NCBI RefSeq assembly: GCF_001544575.2
Contig: NZ_FCNY02000005.1
Span: 368,333 to 432,332 of the forward strand
Reading direction: 5' to 3'
From: Caballeronia cordobensis
GTDB lineage: Bacteria; Pseudomonadota; Gammaproteobacteria; Burkholderiales; Burkholderiaceae
DNA: 64,000 nucleotides
Each line of letters begins with the position of its first letter. The first letter of the stretch is position 1. Positions 1-10,400 of this stretch are shown in pieces. Position numbers and translations under genes: made by a program. Below the pieces are notes generated by a model. The model made no database searches. It had not been told where the DNA came from and was given only the letters and a program-made list of their open reading frames with translations.

Positions 1-3000
1 GCCAGCGCCGCGATGCTCGGCTGGCTGAACAACACGCGCACATCGGCCTGCACGCCCGCCTCGCGCATCCGTTCGATCAGCGTCACCGCCAGCAGCGAAT
101 GGCCGCCCAGCTCGAAGAAATTGTCGTGCCGGCCGATACGCTCGCGTCCCAGCACCTCGGCCCAGACCGCCGCGATACGCGTCTCTGTCTCGTCCGCCGG
201 GGCTTCGTAGTCACGGCGGATGAACGCGCTGTCGTCGGGAGCCGGCAGCGCGCGGCGGTCCACCTTGCCGTTCGGCGTGAGCGGCAGCGTCTCGAGCATC
301 ACGTAGGCCGCCGGGACCATGTACTCGGGCAGCCCCTGCAACATATGCTCGCGCAACTGCGCGCCTTCCGGCGTGTCCTGCGCGGCGTCCGGCGTGTAAT
401 ACGCCACCAGTTGTTTGTCGCCGCCGCTGCCCTGGCGGGCCAGCACCACCGCCTCGCGCACGCCCCGGTGCGCCGCCAGCCGTGCTTCGATCTCGCCAAG
501 CTCGATGCGATAGCCGCGGATCTTGACTTGATGGTCGTTGCGGCCGAGGAATTCGAGACTGCCGTCGGGCAGCCAGCGGGCAAGGTCGCCCGTGCGGTAC
601 ATGCGCGCGCCGGGCGCGTCGCTGAAGGCATCGTCGAGGAAGCGTTCGGCGGTCAGCTCCGGGCGATTCAGATAGCCGCGCGCAACGCCCGCGCCGCCGA
701 TATGCACCTCTCCGACCGCGCCGGGCGGCATCATCTGCCCGTGCGCATCGAGCAGGTAGACCTTCGTGCGGGCAAGCGGCCTGCCGATCGGCACATGGTC
801 GCCGTCGAATCCGCGGGGCCGCTTCCACGCCGTTGCGCAGACCGTCGTTTCGGTCGGGCCGTAGGCATTGAACACGTACACATCGGAGGGCACCGCGCGC
901 ATCAGCGGCACGCCCGGCGACTCGCCGCCGACGACGAGCACGTCGAGCGCCGTCAACTGCGCCAGCGACTTCTGCCCTTGCAGCAGCGCCGGCGCCAGTT
1001 GCGCATGCGTGATGGCGTGCCGATGCATGTAGTCCAGCAGCGAGACGGCCGTGAGACAGTCTTCGCGAATTGGAAGATAGAGCGCGGCGCCCGCGGCCAG
1101 GGCCATGAAGATGTCGGCCACGCTGACGTCGAAGCCGGGCGACACGAACTGAATGACGCGGCTGCCCGGACCCACGTCATAGAGCGCGATCTGCGCCACC
1201 GCGAGATTGACGATATTGCGATGCTCGACCATGACGCCCTTGGGCGTACCCGTCGATCCGGATGTGTAGATCACATACGCGAGGTTGCGAGGGCCGAGAT
1301 CCACAACGTGCGGATTGTCTTCGATCGGCGTGTCGTCGAAGGATGCGGGATCGAGCACGGAAAGACCGCCGGTGTCGCCGAGCGCTGCGCGCCCCGCCGC
1401 GTCCGCGATCAGCAGCGCGGGTGTTGCGTCGCGGAGCATGTGAGCCAGCCGCTCGCCCGGATAAGCCGGATCGAGCGGCACGTAAGCGGCGCCCGCCTTG
1501 AGAATCGCCAGCAGCGCGACCACCAGTTCCAGGCGGCGTTCCATGCACAGCGCCACGCGCGCCTCGGGGCCGACGCCCAGCGCAATCAACCGGTGCGCGA
1601 GCCGGTTGGCCCGCACATTGAGCTGCGCATAGGTGAGCGACCAGTCTTCGAACACGAGCGCGATTGCATCGGGCGTGCGCGCGGCCTGCTGCTCGCACAA
1701 CTGGTGCACGCACAGTTCGTCGGGGAAAGCGGCCGCCGTGTCGTTCCATGTGTCGAGCAGCGCGCGTTCGCCGGGCAGCAGCAGCGCAAGCGCATGCAAG
1801 GGCGCGTCGGGTTGCGCGATCGCCTGTTCCAGAAACTGCGTGAAGCGCCGCAAATGCGTGGACACGGCCTCGGCGCTATAAAGCGCCGCGCTGGCATCGA
1901 ACACGAGCTTGACCCCCGCTTGCTCACCCTCGTCGTGCACATGCAGCGAGAGATCGTCGGGCGTGACGGAAAACGTGCGATTCGATGCCACCTGACAATC
2001 CGTGAAGGCGATCGCGCTATTGAAGCCGGGCATCATATTCACGATCGGCCCGAACAAGCGCTGCCCTATTTCCAGGCGTTCCATATCGCGCCGGATATCC
2101 TTGATCCGATACCGCTGGTGACGCAATACCCGCAGCGTCTGCGTGGACACCTGCTTGGCAAGCTCGACCATGCTCGACCGCGGATCGACGGGAATGCGCA
2201 AGGGCAAGACATTCGACGTCATGCCCGGCACATTCTTCGCGGTTCGTCCGACCCGTGCGGTGACGGGCATGCCGAGGACGACTTCATCGGGTTGACCGCT
2301 CACGCGCGCGAGAAAAGCCGCCATCGCCGCGGTGATGAACTGCGCCCACGAGGTGCCGTTCGTCTGCGCGATCTGGCGCAGGGACGCCACCGTGTCCGGC
2401 GCAAGACGAGCCGTTGCCTTGACCGTCCCGGCGGCCGGCGCTGCGTTGCGCACGTCCGCGGCGAGTATGGGCGGCTCGGCGCAGTCCGCCAGATACTCGC
2501 TCCAGAATTCACGGTCCTTCACGAACGCGCTGGACGCGCGATAGGCCTCGTCGTCCGCGCATAAATCGCTCAGCCGGCCCCACCCGCCCGGCGCGGGTTC
2601 CGATCCGCCCTTCAACGCCGAATACACTTCCGCGAGCCGCTCGATGAAAAGAAGAAAGGAATAGCCGTCGAATATGAGGTGATGAAAGCGCAGGAACAAG
2701 AAGAATTGCGCCGGGGCGGTTTTGAGCAGCGTGATGTTGAACAACGGCCACTGATTCAAATCGATCGCGGTGGCAAGCTCGCCCTTGACGAAATCTTCCA
2801 CGGACTGACGCGCATCGGCGGCGTCGCTCACATCGATCACCGGAAGCCTGAAGTCGACCGTCTCCAGTACCTGATACGGCAGCCCTTCCGTGCCGCGCAG
2901 CCGGACCTGCACGCCTTCTGCCTCCCCGATGATTCGCCGCAACGCCGTCTCCAGCAGGCCGATATCGAGCGGCCCGATGATTTCGGTCAGTTGTGCCAGA

Positions 3001-3080
3001 TTGAAGCGGGGATCCCGCACATCCACTTGCTGACGGAAGAAGATGCCTAACTGGGCGGGCGTGAGAGGAAGCCTGAGCAT
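1..3080 (-). CDS. Non-ribosomal peptide synthetase, C-A-T visible, truncated by window edge
   Basis: Peptide synthetase cut by the left edge after about 1,026 residues. The visible order is condensation (HHLIFDG, residues 133-139), adenylation (YTSGSTG, 605-611; NAYGPTE further on) and carrier domain (GGHS, Ser995 as phosphopantetheine site). Reading the specificity pocket against GrsA gives D-V-A-Q-V-G-A-V-C, which I cannot match to a substrate. The ATG at 3080 is chosen because the condensation core LPLTPAQLGIFF starts only four residues in; its ribosome site is weak. A protein that begins with C needs an acyl or peptidyl donor from another protein, or uses the domain as a starter. It runs opposite to the large synthetase at 7.4 kb, so the two are separate transcription units. 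Sure of the family; product unknown. Confidence 0.93.
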   Translation of the reverse strand, partial: MLRLPLTPAQLGIFFRQQVDVRDPRFNLAQLTEIIGPLDIGLLETALRRIIGEAEGVQVRLRGTEGLPYQVLETVDFRLPVIDVSDAADARQSVEDFVKGELATAIDLNQWPLFNITLLKTAPAQFFLFLRFHHLIFDGYSFLLFIERLAEVYSALKGGSEPAPGGWGRLSDLCADDEAYRASSAFVKDREFWSEYLADCAEPPILAADVRNAAPAAGTVKATARLAPDTVASLRQIAQTNGTSWAQFITAAMAAFLARVSGQPDEVVLGMPVTARVGRTAKNVPGMTSNVLPLRIPVDPRSSMVELAKQVSTQTLRVLRHQRYRIKDIRRDMERLEIGQRLFGPIVNMMPGFNSAIAFTDCQVASNRTFSVTPDDLSLHVHDEGEQAGVKLVFDASAALYSAEAVSTHLRRFTQFLEQAIAQPDAPLHALALLLPGERALLDTWNDTAAAFPDELCVHQLCEQQAARTPDAIALVFEDWSLTYAQLNVRANRLAHRLIALGVGPEARVALCMERRLELVVALLAILKAGAAYVPLDPAYPGERLAHMLRDATPALLIADAAGRAALGDTGGLSVLDPASFDDTPIEDNPHVVDLGPRNLAYVIYTSGSTGTPKGVMVEHRNIVNLAVAQIALYDVGPGSRVIQFVSPGFDVSVADIFMALAAGAALYLPIREDCLTAVSLLDYMHRHAITHAQLAPALLQGQKSLAQLTALDVLVVGGESPGVPLMRAVPSDVYVFNAYGPTETTVCATAWKRPRGFDGDHVPIGRPLARTKVYLLDAHGQMMPPGAVGEVHIGGAGVARGYLNRPELTAERFLDDAFSDAPGARMYRTGDLARWLPDGSLEFLGRNDHQVKIRGYRIELGEIEARLAAHRGVREAVVLARQGSGGDKQLVAYYTPDAAQDTPEGAQLREHMLQGLPEYMVPAAYVMLETLPLTPNGKVDRRALPAPDDSAFIRRDYEAPADETETRIAAVWAEVLGRERIGRHDNFFELGGHSLLAVTLIERMREAGVQADVRVLFSQPSIAAL

Positions 3081-3300
3081 GATTTAACTCGACGAAAAGG
3101 ATCAACCGAACGATAAAACGGACGTTCTTTTAATCGAATACTGCGTGCGACCGTCATTCAAGGGGAGCCAAACCAGAATAGTTCACTTTTATTAGCGCAT
3201 TCTTAGTCTGCGCACGGCGCGCCGCCCGCTTGCTATATCACGGATTCCTAATCATTCTCCGCCGACGCCTGTTTTCAGGTTCGCGCACGCCATCGGTCCT

Positions 3301-3495
3301 TCACCTGTCGCCGCGATAAACGATCTCGACGTTCTCCGGAGACGGCGTCAGCAACAGCAGCCCCACGAATACGATGATCGGCGTGAGGAAAAGGCTCAGA
3401 AGGAAACTGCCGAGATAGCCGATATGCGTGCGCCGGCCCCGATAAGCGACGAGCAGGCACAGCACCACATAGACAAAGGTAGGAATGACTATCAT
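3301..3495 (-). CDS. Small two-helix membrane protein
   Basis: A 64-residue hypothetical membrane protein. It has two hydrophobic segments, roughly residues 2-18 (IVIPTFVYVVLCLLVAY) and 29-47 (SFLLSLFLTPIIVFVGLLL), joined by a short basic loop, with a polar tail. The ATG at 3495 is preferred over an upstream start in the same frame because GGGAG lies a few bases before it. It is followed closely by nothing on its strand until the synthetase and is preceded by the SPFH gene 58 bases upstream, so the two may be cotranscribed and act together at the membrane. No family recognised. Confidence 0.6.
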   Translation of the reverse strand: MIVIPTFVYVVLCLLVAYRGRRTHIGYLGSFLLSLFLTPIIVFVGLLLLTPSPENVEIVYRGDR

Positions 3496-3553
3496 GAGCG
3501 CTCCCGTGATCGTCGCCGCACGACATCTCGCCTCGCGATACCGCACCTGGAAT

Positions 3554-4657
3554 TCAGGGCTTTTTCACGCCTGGCGTCGCGGCCTGAGTCGAAGTCTTGT
3601 CGCTGCCGGTGCTGCCGGTGCTGCTGACGACGCCGCTTGCCGCGCCGGACGCGGCGTCGGCGCTGCCCGGCTTCGGAAAGAGCCTCGGAAGATCGCGAAA
3701 CGGCGGCAGCGGATTGGATCGAGGGTCGACCACCGCGGGCGCCGGAAGGTCCGGCTGCCTGGCGATATCGCTTCCCAGAATCAGCGGAAGCTGATCCTTG
3801 CCGCCGCCGACCACCACGATCTTCGAATTGTTCGACCGGGACAGCTCGACCGTCGCTTCGATGCCGCGCCACGTCAAAAGCTGAGGCGTCAATGCATTGG
3901 CCACGATGGCGTAAAACGTCTGAATGCCGATCGCTTCGATTCGCTTGCGCTCCGCTTCGTCTTTCGCCTGCTCGATGAGGTATTGATAAGCCAGCGCGTT
4001 TTGCTCTTCCGTCAGCTTCCGGTTGATCGAGTCGTTCAGCGTGGGCGGCAGATCGAGATCGCGCACGACCACGCGCTCGAAAACGATGAGCCCGTAAGCC
4101 GCGGGCGACCGGCGCATCTTGTCGAGTATGCGTCCTTCGAGATCTTCCACGTTGATGCGATACAGGTCGTGAGGATCGGATTTGCCGATGATGTCGCGCA
4201 CGGCCCCGAGCGAAATCGGACGCACGATGCGATCGACATATTCGTAACCGACTTCCTGATGCAGACGGCCCGCGCTATCCGGCACCGGCCGGTAGAGCAC
4301 GGAAATCTGCACCTGAACGCTCAGGCCGTCCGTCGCGAGTGCGTGAACGCTCTCGTTGAGCGTCTTGGTTCTGACTTCGTAGGTGTAGATGCGGTCGAAC
4401 GGCCACTTGATGCCCAGGCCTTCGCGATACACGAATTGCGTTTCCGTGCCGTGCCGCAGCAAGCGGTACAGCACGCCGACATGGCCGGCCGGAACGATGA
4501 TGAAAACGAAGGGGATGAGTGCGAGCACGACGACGCCGACGATCAGCGCTACCGCAATGAATTTTTCGCTACGGCTCATCCGGTACCGGACGTGTCTCAC
4601 CACGCGGTGTTTCGGATGTTCGTGCGCCCCGTCGTCGACTGGTTCCGCTGTGCTCAT
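3554..4657 (-). CDS. SPFH/Band 7 (prohibitin-like) membrane protein
   Basis: A 367-residue stomatin/prohibitin-type protein. A cytoplasmic N-terminus is followed by one membrane helix (about residues 32-54) and the typical PAGHVGVLYR entry into the Band 7 domain. The domain runs through RIVRPISLGAVRDIIG and an alpha-helical stretch rich in Glu, Lys and Ala (LTEEQNALAYQYLIEQAKDE), as in family members that form ring-like membrane scaffolds. The last 70 or so residues are a low-complexity Pro/Ser/Thr/Ala tail. Its role here is unknown. It sits inside the peptide locus but shows no biosynthetic feature, so it may be a passenger. The start at 4657 faces the methyltransferase gene, leaving a short divergent promoter region. 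Confidence 0.85.
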   Translation of the reverse strand: MSTAEPVDDGAHEHPKHRVVRHVRYRMSRSEKFIAVALIVGVVVLALIPFVFIIVPAGHVGVLYRLLRHGTETQFVYREGLGIKWPFDRIYTYEVRTKTLNESVHALATDGLSVQVQISVLYRPVPDSAGRLHQEVGYEYVDRIVRPISLGAVRDIIGKSDPHDLYRINVEDLEGRILDKMRRSPAAYGLIVFERVVVRDLDLPPTLNDSINRKLTEEQNALAYQYLIEQAKDEAERKRIEAIGIQTFYAIVANALTPQLLTWRGIEATVELSRSNNSKIVVVGGGKDQLPLILGSDIARQPDLPAPAVVDPRSNPLPPFRDLPRLFPKPGSADAASGAASGVVSSTGSTGSDKTSTQAATPGVKKP

Positions 4658-4767
4658 CTGGCATCAATTCTTGTGGAGAACGATGAATTCCAAAGAGATT
4701 TCCGCGCCGAAAAATGTCTCCGCATAGTAACATCTTGCGCACGACCGGACGACATGAGCATAGAGAA

Positions 4768-5463
4768 ATGCTGGCTACCGCATCCGTTCCCATCCCGCTC
4801 GTCGATGCCGCAGCAACGCCCGCGCAATTGCGGCGTTTTTTCTCCGCGGCCTACTGCGACACGCCGGCCCCGTTGCGCTGGCTCGGCGCCCTTCGCCCCT
4901 ACGTCTGTCCCTACGACAAGCTGCTGCAGTTCATTCCCGATGGCGCCGACGTGCTCGACGTGGGCTGCGGCGCGGGCTCCCTGCTTGCGCTGCTCGCCGC
5001 GACGAAGAAAATCCGCCGGGGCGTGGGCTGCGATGTCGCGGAGCCGCCGCTCGCGTCCGCGCGCGCAGCGGCACGGCGTCTCGGCGCGCAAGACGTGCTC
5101 GCGTTCCAGCATGTCCGGTCCATCGCGGAAGCGCCCGAAGGCCCGTTCGATATCGTCGCGATGGTGGATGTGCTGCATCACGTCGCTCCGCACGCGCGCG
5201 CCGACGTGTTCGCCGCCGCGGCGCGACGCGTCGGGCCGGGCGGCGTGTTCATCTACAAGGATATGACGGCGCGTCCGGGCGGGCGGCGCCTGGCGCATAA
5301 CATCGACGACTATGTGTTCACGCGCGAATGGGTGCAGCAGGTGCCGGACGGCGCGGTCGAAGCATGGGCCATCGATCAACGTCTCGCGCTCGTGCATGGG
5401 GAATTCATACCGCGGCTGATCTACGGACACGAGCTCCGCGTGTTCCGAAGACCCGATGGCTGA
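4768..5463 (+). CDS. Class I SAM-dependent methyltransferase
   Basis: About 231 residues. The Rossmann-fold methyltransferase signature is clear: VLDVGCGAGSLLALLA (motif I, SAM-binding glycine loop), an acidic residue ending the next strand (GVGCDVA), and GPFDIVAMVDVLHHV (motifs II/III), followed by GPGGVFIYKDM. These are the features of the Methyltransf_11/25 families, which methylate small molecules. The substrate cannot be told. It could tailor the peptide, but nothing ties it to the synthetases except position. An upstream in-frame ATG at 4714 would add 18 polar residues; I prefer 4768, where AGAGAA precedes the ATG, but the choice is uncertain. Confidence 0.8.
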   Translation: MLATASVPIPLVDAAATPAQLRRFFSAAYCDTPAPLRWLGALRPYVCPYDKLLQFIPDGADVLDVGCGAGSLLALLAATKKIRRGVGCDVAEPPLASARAAARRLGAQDVLAFQHVRSIAEAPEGPFDIVAMVDVLHHVAPHARADVFAAAARRVGPGGVFIYKDMTARPGGRRLAHNIDDYVFTREWVQQVPDGAVEAWAIDQRLALVHGEFIPRLIYGHELRVFRRPDG

Positions 5464-5560
5464 TCACGACACGCGCGTTCGCTACGGACGCGCGCCTTCG
5501 CGCGAGCGCATCCGCTCGTCATGATCAGTGATGCTTGCCATATTGCCGGCGCTGCCGCTA

Positions 5561-5938
5561 CTACTCCGCGGCGGGCGTCTCCGCTCGCGCCTCGGCCTTG
5601 CGGGTTTTTCTGGCCTCGCGGTTTTCCTTGGCCTTCGATACCAGATCGCCGACGTGATCCCACAGGTATTTGTCGGTGACCGATTTCGAATAGGAATCCG
5701 CCGCCGCGAGCAGCAGCCCCGCTGGCCCCAGCAGCATCTTGATGCCGAGTCCCGCGGCGACGTGCGCGGCGCCGTTGACGACGTTGCCATCCATCAGCAG
5801 GCTCGCGCCGGGCACGAACGCCTCGCCCACAAGCTTGACGCCGTTGGTCACGGGCGTTCTGCTGCTCACCACGGTGCCCTGACTGCTTTCGACAGTTTCC
5901 GTATGAGGAGTCGAGGCGACTGCGAGGTTGTCCTTCAT
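5561..5938 (-). CDS. Small hypothetical protein with glycine-rich hydrophobic centre
   Basis: A 125-residue protein of unknown function. A polar, Ser/Thr-rich N-terminus is followed by repeated Gly/Ala-rich hydrophobic stretches (VKLVGEAFVPGASLLMDGN, AAGLGIKMLLGPAGLLLAAADS) and a basic C-terminus (KAKENREARKTRKAEAR). It resembles a small family I remember as DUF6072 from Burkholderia relatives, with modest certainty. The ATG at 5938 is chosen because a GGGGG run lies about ten bases upstream; a longer reading frame back to 6127 would cross the promoter region of the next operon. It converges with the methyltransferase gene. Confidence 0.65.
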   Translation of the reverse strand: MKDNLAVASTPHTETVESSQGTVVSSRTPVTNGVKLVGEAFVPGASLLMDGNVVNGAAHVAAGLGIKMLLGPAGLLLAAADSYSKSVTDKYLWDHVGDLVSKAKENREARKTRKAEARAETPAAE

Positions 5939-5961
5939 GTCTTTGCCCCCAAGGGAACTAA

Positions 5962-5991
5962 TTGACAACTTCAACAAGACTAGAACAATAT
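5962..5991 (+). promoter_or_regulatory. Candidate sigma-70 promoter of the peptide operon
   Basis: A perfect -35 hexamer TTGACA (5962-5967) is followed after 18 bases by CAATAT (5986-5991), a moderate -10. It points towards the monooxygenase gene starting at 6111, leaving a leader of roughly 110 bases. This lies in a locally AT-rich patch between two divergent genes. Prediction by eye only. Confidence 0.45.
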
Positions 5992-6110
5992 ACGCAGAAA
6001 TTTCGGTGACTACCAGTAAAAAGGTGGTGTCGCATGTTCGCGAAAAGCTCCGGCGGAATTGATTCCAGCGAGGCGTTACAAACGTGTGACATGCCGCAAG
6101 GGCCCGCGTC

Positions 6111-7412
6111 GTGACGCGCCCGTGCATGCTTTTATCCGCCTATCTCCTCGTGCCCGGCAGTCACTTCGGCGCAATGTGGCGGCATCCCTATAGCGAAACC
6201 GACTTCTGCGATCGGACGCTCTATGAAGGCGTCGCGCGCAGCCTCGATCGCTACGGTTTCGACTATGCGTTCGTGCCGGAATCGCTTGCCGTTCCGATGA
6301 GCGACGACGGCGTCTGGCAAACAATGACCCGTCGCGGCGCGAGCGGCGCCGTGCGTCACGATCCCGCTCTGCTCGTCTCGCCGATGATCGGTGTCACACG
6401 CCGCCTGAGGTTCACCGTCACCTTATCGACGACGTTCATGGAGCCCTATCATCTCGCCAGAATGCTTAGTACACTGAATCATTTTAGCAACGGCCGCATG
6501 GCGTGGAACGTGGTGACTTCCGCGGGCGCGAGCAACGCGGTCAACTTCGCGCATCTGGCTGCGTTCGAGCATGGCGATCTCTACGAGCGGGCGGAAGAAG
6601 TGCTGAGCGTGTGTCACGACCTCTGGCGTTCGTGGGACGAAGACGCGCTCGTCGCCGACAAGCGCTCCGGCATCTACGCACGCGACGAGAAGATCCGCCA
6701 GATCGACCACAAAGGCCGGTACTTCGACGTGCGCGGCCCGCTGACCTTGCCGCAGGGCGCCCTGCCCACGCTGATGGCCGCGGGCGTCTCGCCGAAAGGC
6801 CGGGATTTCGCGGCGCGCTGGGCGGAAGTCATCTTCGCCATTCAGAACGAGCCTGCCGCAATGCGCGAACTGCGGGACGACGTTCGCGCGCGCGCCGAAC
6901 GCATGGGGCGTGCGCCGCACGACATCCGGCTGATGGCCGCCGTGCAGCCCGTCATCGGTGAAACGCGCGAGATCGCCGAAGCACGCGCCGCGCATCTCGA
7001 CTCGCTGGTCGCGGTGGACTCGGCCCGAAGCTATCTGACCGCGTTGCTGGGCTTCGACCTGTCGGGCGTTCCGGGCGACGCGCCCCTGCTCCCGCTTCTC
7101 GAAAGCCGGCGCAAGCGGCCCGCCGTCGATGCCGGCGGCATGGCCGCGTGGCTCGCGAAGCTGCTCGATTCGAACCCAGACGTGCAGGTCGACGAAGCTG
7201 CCATCGCGCTGTCCGGGAGCACCGGCACGCCGCGGCTCGTCGGCACCGCGTCCGATATCGCCGATCAGTTGCAGGCCCTGTTCGAAGACTGCTGCGACGG
7301 CTTCGTCATCACGCCGACGCACTTTCCCGGCACCTTCGAGGAATTCGGCCGGGCGGTGATTCCCGAACTGCGCGCGCGCGGACTGGTCGCAGAACATCAT
7401 CGAGATTGCTGA
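6111..7412 (+). CDS. Luciferase-like (LLM) flavin-dependent monooxygenase
   Basis: A 433-residue member of the NtaA/SnaA/DszA branch of luciferase-like monooxygenases, which use reduced FMN from a separate reductase to oxidise small molecules. Seen: the N-terminal [18 protein letters not shown] segment, [10 protein letters not shown], the FMN-contacting [18 protein letters not shown] region, and [12 protein letters not shown], which is nearly diagnostic of this branch. Length fits the family. The GTG at 6111 has AAGGG upstream; an ATG at 6126 is an alternative. It ends four bases before the giant synthetase gene, so it is almost certainly cotranscribed with it and likely oxidises a precursor or the peptide. 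The substrate is not predictable from sequence. Confidence 0.88.
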   Translation: MTRPCMLLSAYLLVPGSHFGAMWRHPYSETDFCDRTLYEGVARSLDRYGFDYAFVPESLAVPMSDDGVWQTMTRRGASGAVRHDPALLVSPMIGVTRRLRFTVTLSTTFMEPYHLARMLSTLNHFSNGRMAWNVVTSAGASNAVNFAHLAAFEHGDLYERAEEVLSVCHDLWRSWDEDALVADKRSGIYARDEKIRQIDHKGRYFDVRGPLTLPQGALPTLMAAGVSPKGRDFAARWAEVIFAIQNEPAAMRELRDDVRARAERMGRAPHDIRLMAAVQPVIGETREIAEARAAHLDSLVAVDSARSYLTALLGFDLSGVPGDAPLLPLLESRRKRPAVDAGGMAAWLAKLLDSNPDVQVDEAAIALSGSTGTPRLVGTASDIADQLQALFEDCCDGFVITPTHFPGTFEEFGRAVIPELRARGLVAEHHRDC

Positions 7413-7416
7413 CCGC

Positions 7417-10400
7417 ATGGATGCGCTGACCGGTCACATCGGAGACGGACACGGCGAAGCGCGCTGGTCAGCCAGCGAGCTGGCGGCGCTGACCGTATGC
7501 GATCTCCTCGAACGCCAGGCCGCGCGCACACCCGCGAACGCGGCACTCGTGCAGGGCGCGCGGCTGATGAGCTATGCCGAGCTGAACGCGCGCGCGCGCC
7601 GCCTCGCGGATCAGCTCGCGGCGCGCGGTCTCGGTCCGGGCGATATCGTCGCGATCGCGTTGCCGCGTTCGTTTCACATGGTGCAGGCGATTCTGGGCGT
7701 GCTCGGCTGCGGGGCCGCGTATCTGCCGCTCGATCCCGACTATCCGCAAGACCGGCTCGCCTTCATGTCCCGCGACGCCCGGCCCGCGTGCCTCCTTACG
7801 AGCAGCGAGCTCGCCACCGGCCTCGCGGAAATCGCGCAGGGCATACCGCTGCTCCATCTCGTCGATCTCCCCGGCAACGATCGCCCTGCGCGGCATGCGG
7901 CACGCGATCGCATCGGGCGGCTTCCGCAGCCGCTCGATGCCGCCTACGTCATCTATACGTCCGGCTCGACGGGCCGGCCCAAGGGCGTGGTCGGGCTGCA
8001 TGCCGGGCTGGTCAACCGGCTCTGCTGGGTCGCCGAAACGTACGCGTTCGCGCCCGGCGAGACGGTGCTGGCCAAGAGCTCGATGAGCTTCATCGACGGC
8101 GCCACGGAGCTGCTCGCCCCGCTGATCGCGGGCGCCACCGTCGCGCTCGCCGATGCCCGCGCCGCCAGGGATCCGTCGCTGCTCGCCGCCGACATCGCCC
8201 GCTTCGGCATTGGTCGCATCACCGTGGTGCCGAGCCTGCTCGCGGCGCTCCTCGATCAAGCCGATCACGCCGCGCTGGACCAGTGCCCGCTATGGATATG
8301 CAGCGGCGAGACGCTTCCGCCCGCGCTCGCCAGGCGCTTCGCCGCCGCTGCGCCGCATGCGCGCCTCGTGAACTTCTACGGGTCGTCCGAGGCTAGCGGC
8401 GACAGCCTGCATGCCGTCGCGACCGTCGAAAACGATGCGCCGGTCGGCCAGCCGGTCTGGAACACGTCGGCCTACGTGCTCGATGAATGCGTGCGCCGCT
8501 GCGCCGTCGGCGAGGCGGGCGAACTGTATCTCGCGGGTGCGGGGCTGGCGCGGGGCTATCTGGGTCAACCCGGTCTGACGGCGGAGCGCTTTCTCGCCGA
8601 TCCGTTCGGCGCGCCGGGTGCGCGCATGTATCGGACCGGCGACCGCGCGCGGCTTCGCGACGACGGCGACATCGACTATCTCGGCCGCGCGGACCGGCAG
8701 ATCAAGATACGCGGCTTTCGCGTCGAGCCCGGCGAGATCGAAGCGGCCCTGTTCGCGCAGCAGGGCGTCGCAGCCGCCGCCGTGATCGCCCAAGAGGATG
8801 CGCCGGGCGGCACGCGGCTCGTCGCCTATGTCGTGCCCGCGCCGGGCTACGACGAATCCGCCCTGCGCGCGGCGCTCGCCCGGCGCATCCCGGACTACAT
8901 GCTGCCTTCGACGTTCGCCGCCGTGTCCGCCTTGCCGCTCCTACCTAACGGCAAGCTCGACCGCGCCGCGTTGCCCGACGCGCGGCGCGAAACATCGGGC
9001 GGCCGCGCGGGACGCACGCCGCTCGAAATCGAACTCGCGCGACTGTTCGCCGCCGTGCTGCGAATGGACAGCGTCGGCGTGCGCGACGACTTCTTCGCCC
9101 GCGGCGGCCATTCGCTGCTCGCCGCGCGGCTGGCGAACCAGATACGCTCGGTCTTGCAAGTCGATGTCAGCGTCGGCGATGTGTTCCAGGCGCCGACGGT
9201 CGAGCGGCTCGCCGCGCTGCTCGCAGGCGGCGGCGCGCGGCGTGCGCGACTGACGGCGGACGCGTCGTCCAGGCGCGACGGCTTGTCGGCGGGTCAACAG
9301 GGATTATGGTTCCTGGCGCGGCTCGGAACGGGCACGGCTGCCACCGCGTACAACCTGCCTTTCGCCTTCGATCTCGCGGGACCGCTGGACGAATCCGCGC
9401 TGCGGCTCGCGCTCGGCGATGTCATCGTGAGACACGAAAGCCTGCGCACCCGCTTCCGGTATGGGGAAAGCGGCCTGCAGGCGCAGGTGCTCGCGCCGGA
9501 CGAACTCGCCGGGCTCGATGCGCCGCTGGTCGTCACCGAAGTGACGCCCGACGATGATCTGGAACACCACGTCGCGAGCGAGATCCGAACGCCGTTCGAC
9601 CTCGAACGCGGGATGCCCTTCAGAGCGCGCCTGCTGCGCCGCACGCCCGACCAGGCGGTGCTGCTGTTCGACTTCCATCACATCGCATTCGACGGCGCGT
9701 CGCTCGCGCCCTTCCTGCGCGATCTGTCCGCGGCGTATGCGGCCCGCCTCGCCGGGTCGCCGCCACGCTGGACGCCGCTGCCGGTCCAGTATGCCGATTA
9801 CGTGAACTGGCAGCGCACGCTGCTCGGCCCCGCCGACGCCGCGAACGGCCTCGCGCGGCGTCAGCTCGCCTACTGGCGCGACGCGCTCGCAGGCCTGCCT
9901 GACGAACTGCCGTTGCCGCGCGCGCATGCGCGCACGGCCGAGGCGATGAGCCGTGCCGAACGCGTCGAAATGCGCTTCGACGCATCGTTTCACCGGCGCG
10001 CCGCGCGCTTCGCCCAGGCGCATCACGTCACGCTCTTCATGGTCTTGCAGACCGGCCTCGTCGCCGTGCTGAGGCGATTCGGCGCGGGCGCGGACGTGGT
10101 CGTCGGCACGCCGGGCGAAGGCCGTTTCGACGAGCAGCTCAAGGATCTCGTCGGCTATTTCGCCAACAGTCTGGTGTTGCGCGTCGATGCCGGCGGCGAT
10201 CCGACCTTCCGCGAACTGCTCCAGCGCGTGCGCGCGACCGATCTGGCCGCCTATGCCAATCAGGACGCGCCGTTCGCGAGCATCGTCGAGGCGCTGAATC
10301 CGGAGCGCAGCGACGCGCGCCATCCGCTCTTTCAGGTGGCGCTCACGCTCGAATACCGCGACGACTCCACCCTCGCGCTCGACGGCGTGACGGCCACGCC

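Noticed and set aside
99..2564. Open frame of 821 codons on plus at the left edge
   Set aside because: The minus strand here reads as continuous C-A-T synthetase motifs; the plus frame has none.
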